Shown piece after piece: positions 7,243 through 16,258 of a DNA stretch of 64,000 bases; the stretch's first letter is position 1, and the number at the start of each line of letters is the position of its first letter. This DNA is from Actinomadura sp. NAK00032. GTDB taxonomy: Bacteria > Actinomycetota > Actinomycetes > Streptosporangiales > Streptosporangiaceae. The notes under the pieces were generated by a model. That model was not told the origin of the DNA. It searched no databases and saw nothing but the letters and a program-made list of their open reading frames with translations. The DNA lies in the NCBI RefSeq assembly GCF_013364275.1, contig NZ_CP054932.1, forward strand, positions 2,046,001 to 2,110,000. The letters are read 5' to 3'. The position numbers were made by a program, and so were the translations under genes.

Positions 7243-8385
7243 ATGGGACGGGACATCTACACCGAGGAGCACGGGGCCTTCCGCGACATGGTGCGCTCCT
7301 TCATCGCCAAGGAGGCCGCGCCGCACCACGAGCAGTGGGAGAAGGACGGGATCGTCTCGCGCGAGGTGTGGCTGGCGGCCGGCCGCGCGGGCCTGCTCGG
7401 CATCGACATGCCGGAGGAGTACGGGGGCGGCGGCAACGACGACTACCGCTACTACGTCATCTTCAACGAGGAGCTGGCGAGGGCCGGCGTCCACGGTCCC
7501 GGCTTCGCCGTGCACAACGACATCAACGGCGGCTACCTGCGCCAGCTCTGCACGGACGAGCAAAAGGCCCGCTGGTTCCCGGGCTACTGCTCCGGTGAGA
7601 TCATCACGGCGATCGCGATGACCGAGCCCGCCGCCGGGTCCGACCTCCAGGGCATCAAGACCACCGCGATCAAGGACGGCGACGACTACGTCCTGAACGG
7701 GTCGAAGACGTTCATCTCCAACGGCATCCTCGCCGACCTCGTCATCGTCGTCGCGAAGACCGACCCGGCCGCCGGGTCGAAGGGCGTCAGCCTCCTCGCC
7801 GTCGAGCGCGGCATGGCGGGCTTCGAGCGCGGCCGCAACCTCGACAAGGTCGGCATGCACGCGCAGGACACCGCCGAGCTGTTCTTCGACAACGTCCGCG
7901 TCCCGAAGGAGAACCTCCTCGGCGAGGAGGGCATGGGCTTCATCTACCTGATGACCAACCTCGCCCGCGAGCGGCTGTCCATCGGCGCGACCGCGATGGC
8001 CGCCGCCGAGGACGCCTTCGAGCAGACCCTCGAGTACTGCAAGACGCGCGAGGCGTTCGGCCGTCCGATCGGCAAGTTCCAGCACAACCGCTTCACGCTC
8101 GCCGAGATGAAGACGGAGCTGACCGTCGCCCGCTCCTTCACCGACGAGTGCATCGTCAAGGAGGGCGAGGGCGAGCTGACCGCCGACGAGGCCGCCATGC
8201 TCAAGTGGTGGAACACCGAGCTGCTCAAGCGGGTCGTCGACCGCTGCGTCCAGCTCCACGGCGGGTACGGCTACATGACCGAGTACCCGATCGCCAAGGC
8301 GTACCAGGACGTCCGCATCCAGACCATCTTCGGCGGCACGACCGAGATCATGAAAGAGATCATCGGCCGCGGCCTCGGCATCTGA
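7243..8385 (+). CDS. Acyl-CoA dehydrogenase, long-chain type
   Basis: A flavoenzyme of 380 residues oxidising acyl-CoA to trans-2-enoyl-CoA. Visible: AMTEPAAGSDLQGIKT (FAD/substrate loop), NGSKTFISNG, RLSIGATAMAAAEDAFEQT, REAFGRPI, QLHGGYGYMTEYPI and IFGGTTEIMKEIIGR. The position used as catalytic Glu in medium-chain enzymes (YEGT) is Gly here (FGGT), while a Glu occurs in the helix AAAED, as in long-chain and isovaleryl-type enzymes. Start ATG 7243 follows GAGGGAGA. Divergent from a MerR gene that probably regulates it. Confidence 0.92.
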   Translation: MGRDIYTEEHGAFRDMVRSFIAKEAAPHHEQWEKDGIVSREVWLAAGRAGLLGIDMPEEYGGGGNDDYRYYVIFNEELARAGVHGPGFAVHNDINGGYLRQLCTDEQKARWFPGYCSGEIITAIAMTEPAAGSDLQGIKTTAIKDGDDYVLNGSKTFISNGILADLVIVVAKTDPAAGSKGVSLLAVERGMAGFERGRNLDKVGMHAQDTAELFFDNVRVPKENLLGEEGMGFIYLMTNLARERLSIGATAMAAAEDAFEQTLEYCKTREAFGRPIGKFQHNRFTLAEMKTELTVARSFTDECIVKEGEGELTADEAAMLKWWNTELLKRVVDRCVQLHGGYGYMTEYPIAKAYQDVRIQTIFGGTTEIMKEIIGRGLGI

Positions 8386-8397
8386 CCGGCGGGCCGA

Positions 8398-8438
8398 CCC
8401 CCGCTGGCCGGCGCCGGCCCGGCTCAGCCCAGCGGGGG
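8398..8438. terminator. Convergent hairpin after acyl-CoA dehydrogenase gene
   Basis: CCCCCGCTGG (8398-8407) and CCAGCGGGGG (8429-8438) form a perfect 10-bp stem with a 21-base loop between two convergent genes. The right arm lies in the last codons of the ThDP enzyme gene. Confidence 0.5.
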
Positions 8439-9974
8439 CACCACCGCTTCGATGAGGTGCGGGCCCGGTTCGGCGAGCGCCTTGCCGAACTGGGCCGCGA
8501 ACTCCTCGGCCGTGTGCGCGCGCGACGCCGGGACGCCCATCCCGGACGCCAGCGCGACGAAGTCGAGCGCGGGCCGCGACAGGTCGACCATGTCGCGGGT
8601 GATGGTGCCCTCCTCGGGCGGGGCCGGGACGGCGCCGACCCGCGTCGTCTCCATCGACAGGATCGCGTAGGCGCCGTTGTTGAACACGACGGTCGTGACG
8701 TCGAGGCCCTCCCTGGCCTGCGTCCACAGCGCCGACAGCGTGTACATGGCGCTGCCGTCGGCCTCCAGGCAGACGACCGGGCGGTCCGGGCAGGCGATCG
8801 CGGCACCGGTCGCGACCGGCAGGCCCTGCCCGATCGCGCCGCCGGTCAGCGACAGCCAGTCGTGCGGCGGCGCGCCCGCCGTGGCGCCGGGCAGCCACAG
8901 CCCGGACGTGTTCGCCTCGTCCGACACGATCGCGCCCTCGGGCAGCAGCGCGCCGATGACGGCGGCGGCGGTCTCCCCGGTCAGCGCCCCGGACGGCAGC
9001 TCCGGCCGCACCGCGACCTGCACCGCCGGGTGCGCCTCCTTCGCGATCGCGTCGGCGAGCCCGGTGAGCGCGCCGGTCGCGTCGGCGCCGAGGTCGTGCA
9101 CCTGGCAGCCGTCCGGCACCAGGTCGCCGGGAAGGTCCGGGTAGGCGAAGAACGTCACGGGACGACGCGCGCCCGCGAGCACGATGTGCCGGACGCCCGC
9201 CAGCTGCGCCGCCGCCATCTCGCCCAGGTAGGCGAGCCGCTCCACCGCCGTGACCCCGGCGCCGCGCTCCAGCCGCGCCGGGAACGTCTCGCACAGCACC
9301 CGCGCCCCGGTCGCCGCCGCGATGCGCCCGGCGGCCTCCAGCCCGTCGCGCCGGGCCGCGTCCCCGCCGATCAGCAGGACGCACGGCTCGCCGCCGGTCA
9401 GCGCGGCGGCGGCCCGCTCCAGCGTGCCGCCGGGCACCGGCTCCGGGGTCGGGGCGGGTGACGCGGCGGCCGTCGCGCCGCCGTCCGACCAGGCGACGTC
9501 GGACGGCACGATCAGCGTGGCGACGCCGCCCGCCCGCGCCGCCGTGACCGCCTCGGCCGCCGTCTTCCCGGCCTCCGCCGCGCTCACCGGACGACCCAGC
9601 CAGGCCGACACCGACCCGGCCACGGCCGCGATGTCGGACTGAAGCGGCGCGTCGTAGCGCTGGTGCCCGGTGGCGTGGTCGCCGATGATGTTGACGATCG
9701 GCGTTCCGGCCCGCCGCGCGTTGTGCAGGTTCGCCAGCCCGTTGCCGAGCCCCGGCCCGAGGTGCAGCAGGACGGCGGCGGGGGCGTCCGCCATCCGCCC
9801 GTACCCGTCGGCGGCGCCCGTCGCGACGCCCTCGAACAGGCACAGCACGCCCCGGGCGCGCGGCTCGGCGTCCAGCGCCGCGACGAGATGCAGCTCGGAC
9901 GTGCCCGGATTCGCGAACCAGACGCCGACTCCGGCGTCCGCCAGCGTGCCCACCATGGCCTGCGCGCCGTTCAT
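8424..9974 (-). CDS. ThDP-dependent enzyme, acetolactate synthase/benzoylformate decarboxylase-like
   Basis: A protein of 516 residues with the three-domain ThDP fold. N-terminal NPGTSELH and LFEGVATGAADGYGRM contain the Glu that activates the cofactor; the C-terminal domain has the diphosphate/Mg motif EADGSAMYT...NNGAY. Members act on 2-oxo acids by decarboxylation or carboligation in the cytoplasm. ATG 9974 sits behind GGAGGGG; a TTG at 9986 is out-competed. Only 15 bases separate it from the upstream FAD-linked dehydrogenase gene, so the two are co-transcribed. Substrate cannot be told from sequence. Confidence 0.85.
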   Translation of the reverse strand: MNGAQAMVGTLADAGVGVWFANPGTSELHLVAALDAEPRARGVLCLFEGVATGAADGYGRMADAPAAVLLHLGPGLGNGLANLHNARRAGTPIVNIIGDHATGHQRYDAPLQSDIAAVAGSVSAWLGRPVSAAEAGKTAAEAVTAARAGGVATLIVPSDVAWSDGGATAAASPAPTPEPVPGGTLERAAAALTGGEPCVLLIGGDAARRDGLEAAGRIAAATGARVLCETFPARLERGAGVTAVERLAYLGEMAAAQLAGVRHIVLAGARRPVTFFAYPDLPGDLVPDGCQVHDLGADATGALTGLADAIAKEAHPAVQVAVRPELPSGALTGETAAAVIGALLPEGAIVSDEANTSGLWLPGATAGAPPHDWLSLTGGAIGQGLPVATGAAIACPDRPVVCLEADGSAMYTLSALWTQAREGLDVTTVVFNNGAYAILSMETTRVGAVPAPPEEGTITRDMVDLSRPALDFVALASGMGVPASRAHTAEEFAAQFGKALAEPGPHLIEAVVPPLG

Positions 9975-9989
9975 ACGCCCCTCCAAGGC

Positions 9990-11363
9990 TCAGCCGAACA
10001 GGACACCGGGATTGAGTATCCCGTCCGGATCGAAGGATCTCTTGATCCGCCGCATCAGGTCCACCTTCGCAGGGTCCTCCAGGGCGCGGAAGTGGCGGAT
10101 CTTCTCGCGGCCGATGCCGTGCTCCCCGCTGATCGTCCCGCCGAGGCCGGCGGCCGCCGCGAGCAGTTCGTCCATCACCCGCTCCAGGGCCTGCGCGTCC
10201 GGCTGGAAGACCGACAGGTGGACGTTGCCGTCGCCGGCGTGCCCGCAGCCGCCGATCAGCGCGCCGTGCCGCCCGGCGATGGCGGGGACGGCCTCGAAGA
10301 ACCGGGCGAGGGCGGCGCGCGGCACGACGGCGTCCACGATCGCGTTGGCGCCGGCGTTCCGCGCCGCCCAGAACGCCTTCTCCCGTGCCGTGACCAGTTT
10401 CCGGAGGGGGTCGTCGCGCAGGACGTAGGCGTCGGCGGCGCCCAGTTCGGCCAGCTCCTCCCCGAGGGTCTGGACGTCCTCGGCCAGCCGCTCCGCCGAG
10501 CGGTTCTCCAGGATGACCAGCAGGTAGGCGCCGGCGGCCTCGCGGACCCGCTCCGGCACTCCGAGGTCCAGCCCGGCGTTCTGCGTGATCGCCGCCATCG
10601 CGATGACGTCGATGTACTCCAGGACGAGCGGGTCGAGGCCGCCGCCGGTCAGCCGGGGCACGGCCGCGGTGACCGGGTCGGTGCCGGGGAACGGCGCGAG
10701 CACCCCGGCGCGGTGCGGCAGCCGGGGCCGCAGCCGCAGCGTCACCTCCGTGACCAGGGCGAGGGTGCCCTCCGACCCCACGATGAGCTGCGTCAGGTCG
10801 TAGCCGGTGGACGTCTTCACGTACCGGCCGCCCGTCCGGATCACCTCGCCGGTGGGGAGCACCGCCTCCAGGCCGAGGACGTGGTGCCGGGTCACGCCCT
10901 CCTTCACCGCGTGCATGCCGCCCGCGTTCGTCGCGACCGTCCCGCCGATGCTGGCGCCGCCCTCGCCCGGGAAGACCGGGTAGACCAGGCCCTCGGCGGC
11001 GGTCGCCTCGTCGAGTTCGGCGAGGGTGACACCGGGCTGCACCACCGCGACCTGGCCGCCGGTGTCGATCTCCAGGACGCGGTTCATCCGTTCGAACGAC
11101 ACGACCAGGCCGCCGGGGCGCGGCACGGCGGCGCCGGACAGGCCCGTCCCCGAGCCGCGCGCGGTGACCGGGAGCCGGTGCGCGGTGGCGACCCGCAGCA
11201 CCGCCGCGACCTGCGCGGCGTCCGCCGGCCGTACCAGCCAGTCGGGAGGCACCGGGGCGACGCCCAGCGACTCGTCCCGCCCGTAGTCCGCGGGCACCGC
11301 CTCGCCCGACAGGACGTGCTCCTCGCCGACGGCCTCGCTCAGCGCCGTCCGGACATCCGCCAT
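9990..11363 (-). CDS. FAD-linked 2-hydroxyacid dehydrogenase (GlcD/D-lactate type)
   Basis: A protein of 457 residues of the PCMH-type FAD family. Motifs: PVTARGSGTGLSGAAVP (pyrophosphate loop), PVFPGEGGASIGGTVATNAGG, GRYVKTSTGYDLTQLIVGSEGTL, and in the C-terminal domain HAGDGNVH and GEHGIGREK, which hold metal/catalytic residues in D-lactate and D-2-hydroxyglutarate dehydrogenases. Start ATG 11363 follows GGGAGGG. First gene of a two-gene operon with the ThDP enzyme, which suggests oxidation of a 2-hydroxy acid to a 2-oxo acid that the partner then uses. Confidence 0.87.
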   Translation of the reverse strand: MADVRTALSEAVGEEHVLSGEAVPADYGRDESLGVAPVPPDWLVRPADAAQVAAVLRVATAHRLPVTARGSGTGLSGAAVPRPGGLVVSFERMNRVLEIDTGGQVAVVQPGVTLAELDEATAAEGLVYPVFPGEGGASIGGTVATNAGGMHAVKEGVTRHHVLGLEAVLPTGEVIRTGGRYVKTSTGYDLTQLIVGSEGTLALVTEVTLRLRPRLPHRAGVLAPFPGTDPVTAAVPRLTGGGLDPLVLEYIDVIAMAAITQNAGLDLGVPERVREAAGAYLLVILENRSAERLAEDVQTLGEELAELGAADAYVLRDDPLRKLVTAREKAFWAARNAGANAIVDAVVPRAALARFFEAVPAIAGRHGALIGGCGHAGDGNVHLSVFQPDAQALERVMDELLAAAAGLGGTISGEHGIGREKIRHFRALEDPAKVDLMRRIKRSFDPDGILNPGVLFG

Positions 11364-11432
11364 GTTTCCCTCCCACCGGGAAAGGTTCCGGCGCTCACCT
11401 CGCGGAAACCTCGCGGCTGCCAGGTTGGCCGC

Positions 11433-12146
11433 GTGAACGCACTTGACGAAACGGTCGTACGGCTCGGCTCCGTGCGCAAGGCATTCGGTGAGGTCGCCGC
11501 GCTGGACGGGGTGGACCTGGAGATCCGCGCGGGCGAGTCCGTCGCGGTGATGGGGCCCTCCGGCAGCGGGAAGTCGACGCTGCTCAACATGGTCGCGGGC
11601 CTGGACCGCCCGACGTCCGGGACGGTGGAGGTGAACGGCGAGGACCTCACCGGGATGGGCGAGGCCGCGCTGGCGCGGTACCGCCGCCGCCGGATCGGGA
11701 TGGTCTTCCAGTTCTTCAACCTGCTCGACGACCTCCCGGTGCTGGAGAACGTCGCGCTGTCCGGGCGGCTCGCGGGCGTCCCCGGCCGCAGGGCGCGGGC
11801 GCGGGCCGTGGAACTGCTGGACGAACTCGGCATCGCCGCCCGCCGCGACGCCTACCCGGCGGTGCTGAGCGGCGGCGAGCGGCAGCGCGTCGGCGTGGCG
11901 CGGGCGCTGATGAACCGGCCGGCGCTGTTGCTGGCGGACGAGCCGACCGGCGCCCTCGACAGCGGCACCGGCGAGCAGGTCGCCGGGCTCCTCCTCGACC
12001 TCAACCGGCGCGGCCAGACCCTGCTGCTGGTCACCCACGACGAGGCGCTCGCGACCCGGTGCGCGACCCGGCTGGTGGAGTTCCGGGACGGCCGGATCGT
12101 CCGCGAGGCCGCGCTGGAGAGGAGCGAGCCGTGGGCCGCCCGCTGA
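11433..12146 (+). CDS. ABC transporter ATPase, MacB/LolD-like
   Basis: A protein of 237 residues. All ATPase motifs are intact: Walker A GPSGSGKST, Q-loop FQFFNLLDD, signature LSGGERQR, Walker B LLLADEPTGALD and the switch His in LLVTHDEA. The family pairs with FtsX-type permeases and drives export or mechanotransmission rather than import. The GTG at 11433 has only a weak ribosome site, but the frame upstream lacks homology. It overlaps the permease gene by 16 bases. Confidence 0.92.
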   Translation: MNALDETVVRLGSVRKAFGEVAALDGVDLEIRAGESVAVMGPSGSGKSTLLNMVAGLDRPTSGTVEVNGEDLTGMGEAALARYRRRRIGMVFQFFNLLDDLPVLENVALSGRLAGVPGRRARARAVELLDELGIAARRDAYPAVLSGGERQRVGVARALMNRPALLLADEPTGALDSGTGEQVAGLLLDLNRRGQTLLLVTHDEALATRCATRLVEFRDGRIVREAALERSEPWAAR

Positions 12147-14443
12147 GCGCGGTGTGGGCGGCGTCGCGCGCCGGGGTGCGGCGGCGCCGGGTGCAGTCGG
12201 CCAGCGTCGCGGTCGTCGTCGCGCTGTCCACGGCGACGCTCGTGTTCGGGCTCGGCCTGCTCAGCGCGTCGAACTCGCTGTTCTCCGACGCGTTCGCGCA
12301 GGCGCGCGGCGCGCACGCGACCGTCACGTTCGACGCCGGCGCGGTGACCGCCGACCAGGCCGCGGCGACCGGGCGCGCGTCCGGGGTCACCGCCGCGGCG
12401 GGCCCGTTCCGCACGGCCGCGTTGCAGCCTGGGCCGGGGACGGGTCCGCGGCCCATCGGCGGCGACGGTCTCCTCGTCGCGGGCCGCGCCGACCCCGGCG
12501 GCCCGGTGGACAAGCTGATGATCACCTCCGGGCGGTGGGTCCGCGCCCCCGGAGAGATCGTCCTGCGGGGCTCGCCGGAGGGGCCCGTGAAACTGGGCGG
12601 CACCATCGCTCCGCCGGGGCTGCCGTCGCTCAAGGTCGTGGGCTTCGCCAGTTCGGTGACGGGCGGCGCGGACGGCTGGGTGACGCCCGCCCAGATCGGC
12701 GCCCTCCGCCCGGACGGGCTGCAGATGCTCTACCGGTTCGACCGGGCGGGCGACGCGGCCGAGATCCGGCAGAGCCTGGCCGCGGCGACGGCCGGGCTCG
12801 CGATGCGGGACCACGCGTCCTCCGTGGAGACCGAGAAGGCGTTCGAGGAGGACTTCAACGAGCTGATCCCGTTCATCACGGTCTTCGGGGCGCTCGCCAT
12901 GGCCGTCGCGGTGTTCATCATCGGCAACGTGGTCAGCGGCGCGGTCGTCGCGGGGGTCCGGCGCATCGGCGTGCTGAAGGCGATCGGCTTCACCCCGGCG
13001 CAGGTCGTCGGCGTGTACCTCGGGATGATCGCGCCGCCGGCGCTGCTCGGCTGCGCGGCGGGCCTGGTCGCCGGGCACCTGCTCGCCGCGCGGGTCGCCG
13101 GGGACCTGGCCGCCGGGTTCGACCTGCCGTCCGCCGGCGGCACCGGCCTCGCGCTGGACGTCCTGGCGGGCGGCTGCGTGCTCGCGCTCGTCGCCCTGGC
13201 CGCGCTCGTCCCGGCGCTGCGGGCCGGGCGGCTCCCGGCGGCCCAGGCGATCAGCGCCGGGACGGTGTCGCGCGGCGGCCGGGGCCGGCGGGCGCAGAAG
13301 TGGCTGGCCCGCACCCGGCTGCCCGTCCCGGTCGGGCTCGGGCTGAGCCTGCCCGTCGCCCGGCCCGCCAGGTCGGCGCTCACCCTCGCGGGCCTGTGCC
13401 TCGGCGTGACCGCCGTGACGATGGGGTTCGGCCTCCACCAGACGGTCTCGATGATCCTCACGGCGGACACCGAGGGGCACACGTCCGTCAATGTCGGCAT
13501 CGACCCGCACCGCCAGGGCTCGGTGAACCTGTCCGAGGAGCGGGTGACGGCACTGCTGAAGGCGCAGCCGGGCACCGCGCACGTGATGTCGTTCCGTCCG
13601 CAGCCCGTGCGGGTCGACGGGCTCCCGTCGGGGCTGGTCGCCGAGACCTACAGCGGCGACTACCGCCCGTTCCTCGGCGACAGCATCGTCCGCGGGCGCT
13701 GGTTCAGCGGACGCGGCGAGCTGGTGGTGACGGAGGCGTTCCTGCGGCTCCACGACATGGACGTGGGCGACACCCTCACCCTCCAGGCGGACGGGACGAA
13801 GGCCGCCGTGCGCATCGTCGGCTCCTTCGCGCACTCCGACACCACCCGGCTGATGCTCGACGCCGCGACCTTCCCGGGCGTGCAGAAGGGGCCCGAGCCG
13901 CAGCCGTTCGCGGTCATCGTGAAACCGGGGACGGACCCGGCCGCCTACGCCGAGCGCATCAACACGGTCGGCGGCGCGGCGGGGCTGTTCGCCGAGCCCA
14001 CCGAACCCGACCTCGGCGGACGCGTGGTCTTCGACGGCCTGTTCGTCCTGTTCTCGCTGATCATCTGCACGGCGGCGGCACTCGGCGTCCTCAACAGCGT
14101 GCTGCTGAACGCGCGGGAGCGGAGCCGGGACCTTGGGGTCCTGAAGGCCGTCGGGATGGCGCCGCGTCAGGTCGTCCTCATGATGGTGACGTCGATGGCC
14201 GCGCTGGGGGTCGTCGCGGGCGCGCTCGGCGCCCCGCTGGGCGTCCTGGCGCACCACGGTGTCGTCATGCTCACCGGCGAGATGCTCAGCAGCGGGATGG
14301 CGGCGGCGTGGATCCACGTCTACGGCTGGACGCTGCTGCTGCCGCCGGCCTGTGCCGGGGTGCTCGTCGCCGTCCTCGGCGCGTGGGCGCCCGCCGGGCG
14401 GGCCGCCGCGACCCGCACCGCCGCCGTGCTGCGCAGCGAGTGA
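12131..14443 (+). CDS. FtsX-type ABC transporter permease
   Basis: A membrane protein of 770 residues with two FtsX units. Topology is one N-terminal helix (VAVVVALSTATLVFGLGLL), a large extracellular domain, three helices around residues 250-370, a second start helix near residue 415 (ARSALTLAGLCLGVTAVTMGFGL), a second extracellular domain and three C-terminal helices. Both halves carry the characteristic GVLKAIGF/GVLKAVGM motif. GTG 12131 follows GAGGAG. Convergent with a two-component system, a common arrangement for antimicrobial-peptide or envelope-stress exporters. Confidence 0.9.
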   Translation: MGRPLSAVWAASRAGVRRRRVQSASVAVVVALSTATLVFGLGLLSASNSLFSDAFAQARGAHATVTFDAGAVTADQAAATGRASGVTAAAGPFRTAALQPGPGTGPRPIGGDGLLVAGRADPGGPVDKLMITSGRWVRAPGEIVLRGSPEGPVKLGGTIAPPGLPSLKVVGFASSVTGGADGWVTPAQIGALRPDGLQMLYRFDRAGDAAEIRQSLAAATAGLAMRDHASSVETEKAFEEDFNELIPFITVFGALAMAVAVFIIGNVVSGAVVAGVRRIGVLKAIGFTPAQVVGVYLGMIAPPALLGCAAGLVAGHLLAARVAGDLAAGFDLPSAGGTGLALDVLAGGCVLALVALAALVPALRAGRLPAAQAISAGTVSRGGRGRRAQKWLARTRLPVPVGLGLSLPVARPARSALTLAGLCLGVTAVTMGFGLHQTVSMILTADTEGHTSVNVGIDPHRQGSVNLSEERVTALLKAQPGTAHVMSFRPQPVRVDGLPSGLVAETYSGDYRPFLGDSIVRGRWFSGRGELVVTEAFLRLHDMDVGDTLTLQADGTKAAVRIVGSFAHSDTTRLMLDAATFPGVQKGPEPQPFAVIVKPGTDPAAYAERINTVGGAAGLFAEPTEPDLGGRVVFDGLFVLFSLIICTAAALGVLNSVLLNARERSRDLGVLKAVGMAPRQVVLMMVTSMAALGVVAGALGAPLGVLAHHGVVMLTGEMLSSGMAAAWIHVYGWTLLLPPACAGVLVAVLGAWAPAGRAAATRTAAVLRSE

Positions 14444-14460
14444 TGCCGGGCAGCGAGTGA

Positions 14461-15564
14461 TCAGGTGAAGGCCACGGCCACGGTCAGCCCGCCGTCCGGG
14501 GCGGCCGTGGCCGTCACCGTCCCGCCGTGGGCCTGGACGATGGCCGCGACGATCGACAGCCCGAGCCCGGCGCCGCCGTCCGACCCCGTCCGCTCGCCGG
14601 CCAGCCGCCGGAACGGCTCGAACAGCCCGTCCACCTCGTCCGGCGGGACGACGGGCCCGGTGTTAGCGACGGTCAGCTCGCCCTCGCGCAGCGCCACCCG
14701 GACGCTCCCGCCGCGATGGTTGTGGCGGATCGCGTTCTGCACCAGGTTGGCGACCATGCGGGCGAGCAGCACCTCGTCCCCGGCGACGGTGGCGGGCCGC
14801 GTGTCGGCGGTGACGCCGACCCCGGCCCGCTCGGCGGACGCGAGGTTCTCCCCGACGACCTGCCCGACGACCGCCGCCAGGTCGACCGGGTCGCGGCGGT
14901 CGAGCCCCCGCTCGCCCTGCGCCAGGACGAGCAGCCCCTCGATCAGCCGTTCCGACCGCCGCGTGTTGCGCAGCATCTCATCGCGGACCACGGCGAGCCG
15001 CTCCGGCGACGGGTCGGCCAGCCCCACCTCGATCGCGGTCCGCTGGACGGCGAGCGGCGTGCGCAGCTCGTGCGAGACGTTGGCGACGAACCGCCGCTGG
15101 CTGTCGGCCGCCCGCTCCAGCCGGTCGAGCATCGCGTCGAAGGTGTCGGCGAGCTGCCGCAGCTCGTCGCGCGGGCCGTCCAGCGCGATCCGCTCGTGCA
15201 GGGTGGACAGCGACAGCCGGCGCGCGGTGCCGGTGATGCGGTGCAGCGGCCGCAGCAGCCGCCCGGTGAGCCACCACGACACCGCGAACGCCAGCACGAC
15301 GATCACCGCGAAGGCGGTCAGGATGACCAGCTGCTGCGACCCGATCAGGCTCTCCTGGAACTGCTCGGGCCCGATGATCCGCTTCCGGCCGTCGGCCGGC
15401 CCGCGCACGGCGCCGGACGCGATCGGGTCGGCCGGGAACGGGACGTCCTGCACCCGGTCGTTCACGATCCTCGTCTGGATCCACAGCGCCGTGCCCAGCA
15501 CGCCCAGCGTGATGACGGTGAAGAGCCCGCCGTAGAGGAGCGTCATCCGCGCCCGGACCGTCAT
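14461..15564 (-). CDS. Sensor histidine kinase
   Basis: A protein of 367 residues with two transmembrane helices (near residues 9-30 and 90-112) flanking a short extracellular sensor, a HAMP segment (LLRPLHRITGTARRLS), the dimerisation/phosphoacceptor box FVANVSHELRTPL with His165, and an ATPase domain with NLVQNAIRHN and GAGLGLSIV. It phosphorylates the regulator encoded just upstream; its ATG forms a 4-base ATGA overlap with the regulator's stop. A GTG three codons earlier is possible. Confidence 0.92.
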   Translation of the reverse strand: MTVRARMTLLYGGLFTVITLGVLGTALWIQTRIVNDRVQDVPFPADPIASGAVRGPADGRKRIIGPEQFQESLIGSQQLVILTAFAVIVVLAFAVSWWLTGRLLRPLHRITGTARRLSLSTLHERIALDGPRDELRQLADTFDAMLDRLERAADSQRRFVANVSHELRTPLAVQRTAIEVGLADPSPERLAVVRDEMLRNTRRSERLIEGLLVLAQGERGLDRRDPVDLAAVVGQVVGENLASAERAGVGVTADTRPATVAGDEVLLARMVANLVQNAIRHNHRGGSVRVALREGELTVANTGPVVPPDEVDGLFEPFRRLAGERTGSDGGAGLGLSIVAAIVQAHGGTVTATAAPDGGLTVAVAFT

Positions 15565-16223
15565 CGGCCGCACAGCCGGTACCCGCTTCCCGGCACGGTG
15601 ACGATGACGGGCGGCCCGCCGAGCTTGGCGCGCAGCTTGCTCATCGTCACCTTCACCACCGTCGTGAACGGGTCGGTGTGCTCGTCCCAGGCCCGCTCCA
15701 GCAGCGCCTCCGTGCTGACGACCGTGCCGCGCGCCTGCATCAGCACCTCCAGCACCGCGTACTCCTTGCGGGACAGCGGCACGGGACGCCCGTCCCGGAA
15801 CACCTCCCGGCGCGCCGTGTCGAGCGTGATGCCCGCGTGCTCCAGGACCGGCGGCAGCGGCGGGGCGCTGCGCCGCGCCAGCGCCTGGATCCGCGCCACC
15901 AGCTCGTCGAACGCGAACGGCTTGGCCAGGTAGTCGTCGGCCCCGAGGTTCAGCCCGTCGACCCGCTCGTGCACCGCGCCCGACGCCGTCAGCATCAGGA
16001 TGCGGACGGCCGCGCCCCGCTGCGCCAGCTCCCGGCAGATCTCGTCGCCGTGCACGCGCGGCAGGTCGCGGTCGAGGACGAGCACGTCGTAGTCGTTGAC
16101 CGCGAGCCGCTCCAGCGCCCCGTCCCCGTCGTAGGCGACGTCGACGGCCATCGCTCGCTTCCGCAGCCCCTCGGCGACCAGATCGGCCAGGAACCGCTCG
16201 TCCTCGGCCACGAGAATCCGCAT
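15561..16223 (-). CDS. OmpR-family response regulator
   Basis: A protein of 220 residues. The receiver has acidic pocket EDE (7-9), phosphoacceptor Asp51 in LVLDRDLP, Thr in MLTASG and Lys in YLAKPF. The C-terminal winged helix (LSRKEYAVLEVLM...VTVPGSGYRL) binds DNA. It is the first gene of the pair with the sensor kinase; its promoter must lie in the short gap before htpG or in the htpG 3' end. The convergent ABC exporter at 11.4-14.4 kb is a plausible target. Confidence 0.93.
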   Translation of the reverse strand: MRILVAEDERFLADLVAEGLRKRAMAVDVAYDGDGALERLAVNDYDVLVLDRDLPRVHGDEICRELAQRGAAVRILMLTASGAVHERVDGLNLGADDYLAKPFAFDELVARIQALARRSAPPLPPVLEHAGITLDTARREVFRDGRPVPLSRKEYAVLEVLMQARGTVVSTEALLERAWDEHTDPFTTVVKVTMSKLRAKLGGPPVIVTVPGSGYRLCGR

Positions 16224-16258
16224 CGTCCCATTCCCGCAGACCCCCGATAAGGCCGCGG

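Noticed and set aside
7222..11376. A 1384-codon open frame on the minus strand
   Set aside because: It is the antisense/third-frame shadow of four real genes; the composition is Arg/Gly/Ala-rich without domains, as GC-rich shadows are.
11852..14317. Long minus frame opposite the ABC permease gene
   Set aside because: Low-complexity shadow; the plus strand has clear ABC and FtsX motifs.
14430..14460. Direct repeat GCAGCGAGTGAT near the end of the permease gene
   Set aside because: Two copies only, 17 bases apart, at a gene junction; more likely a small duplication than an att site.
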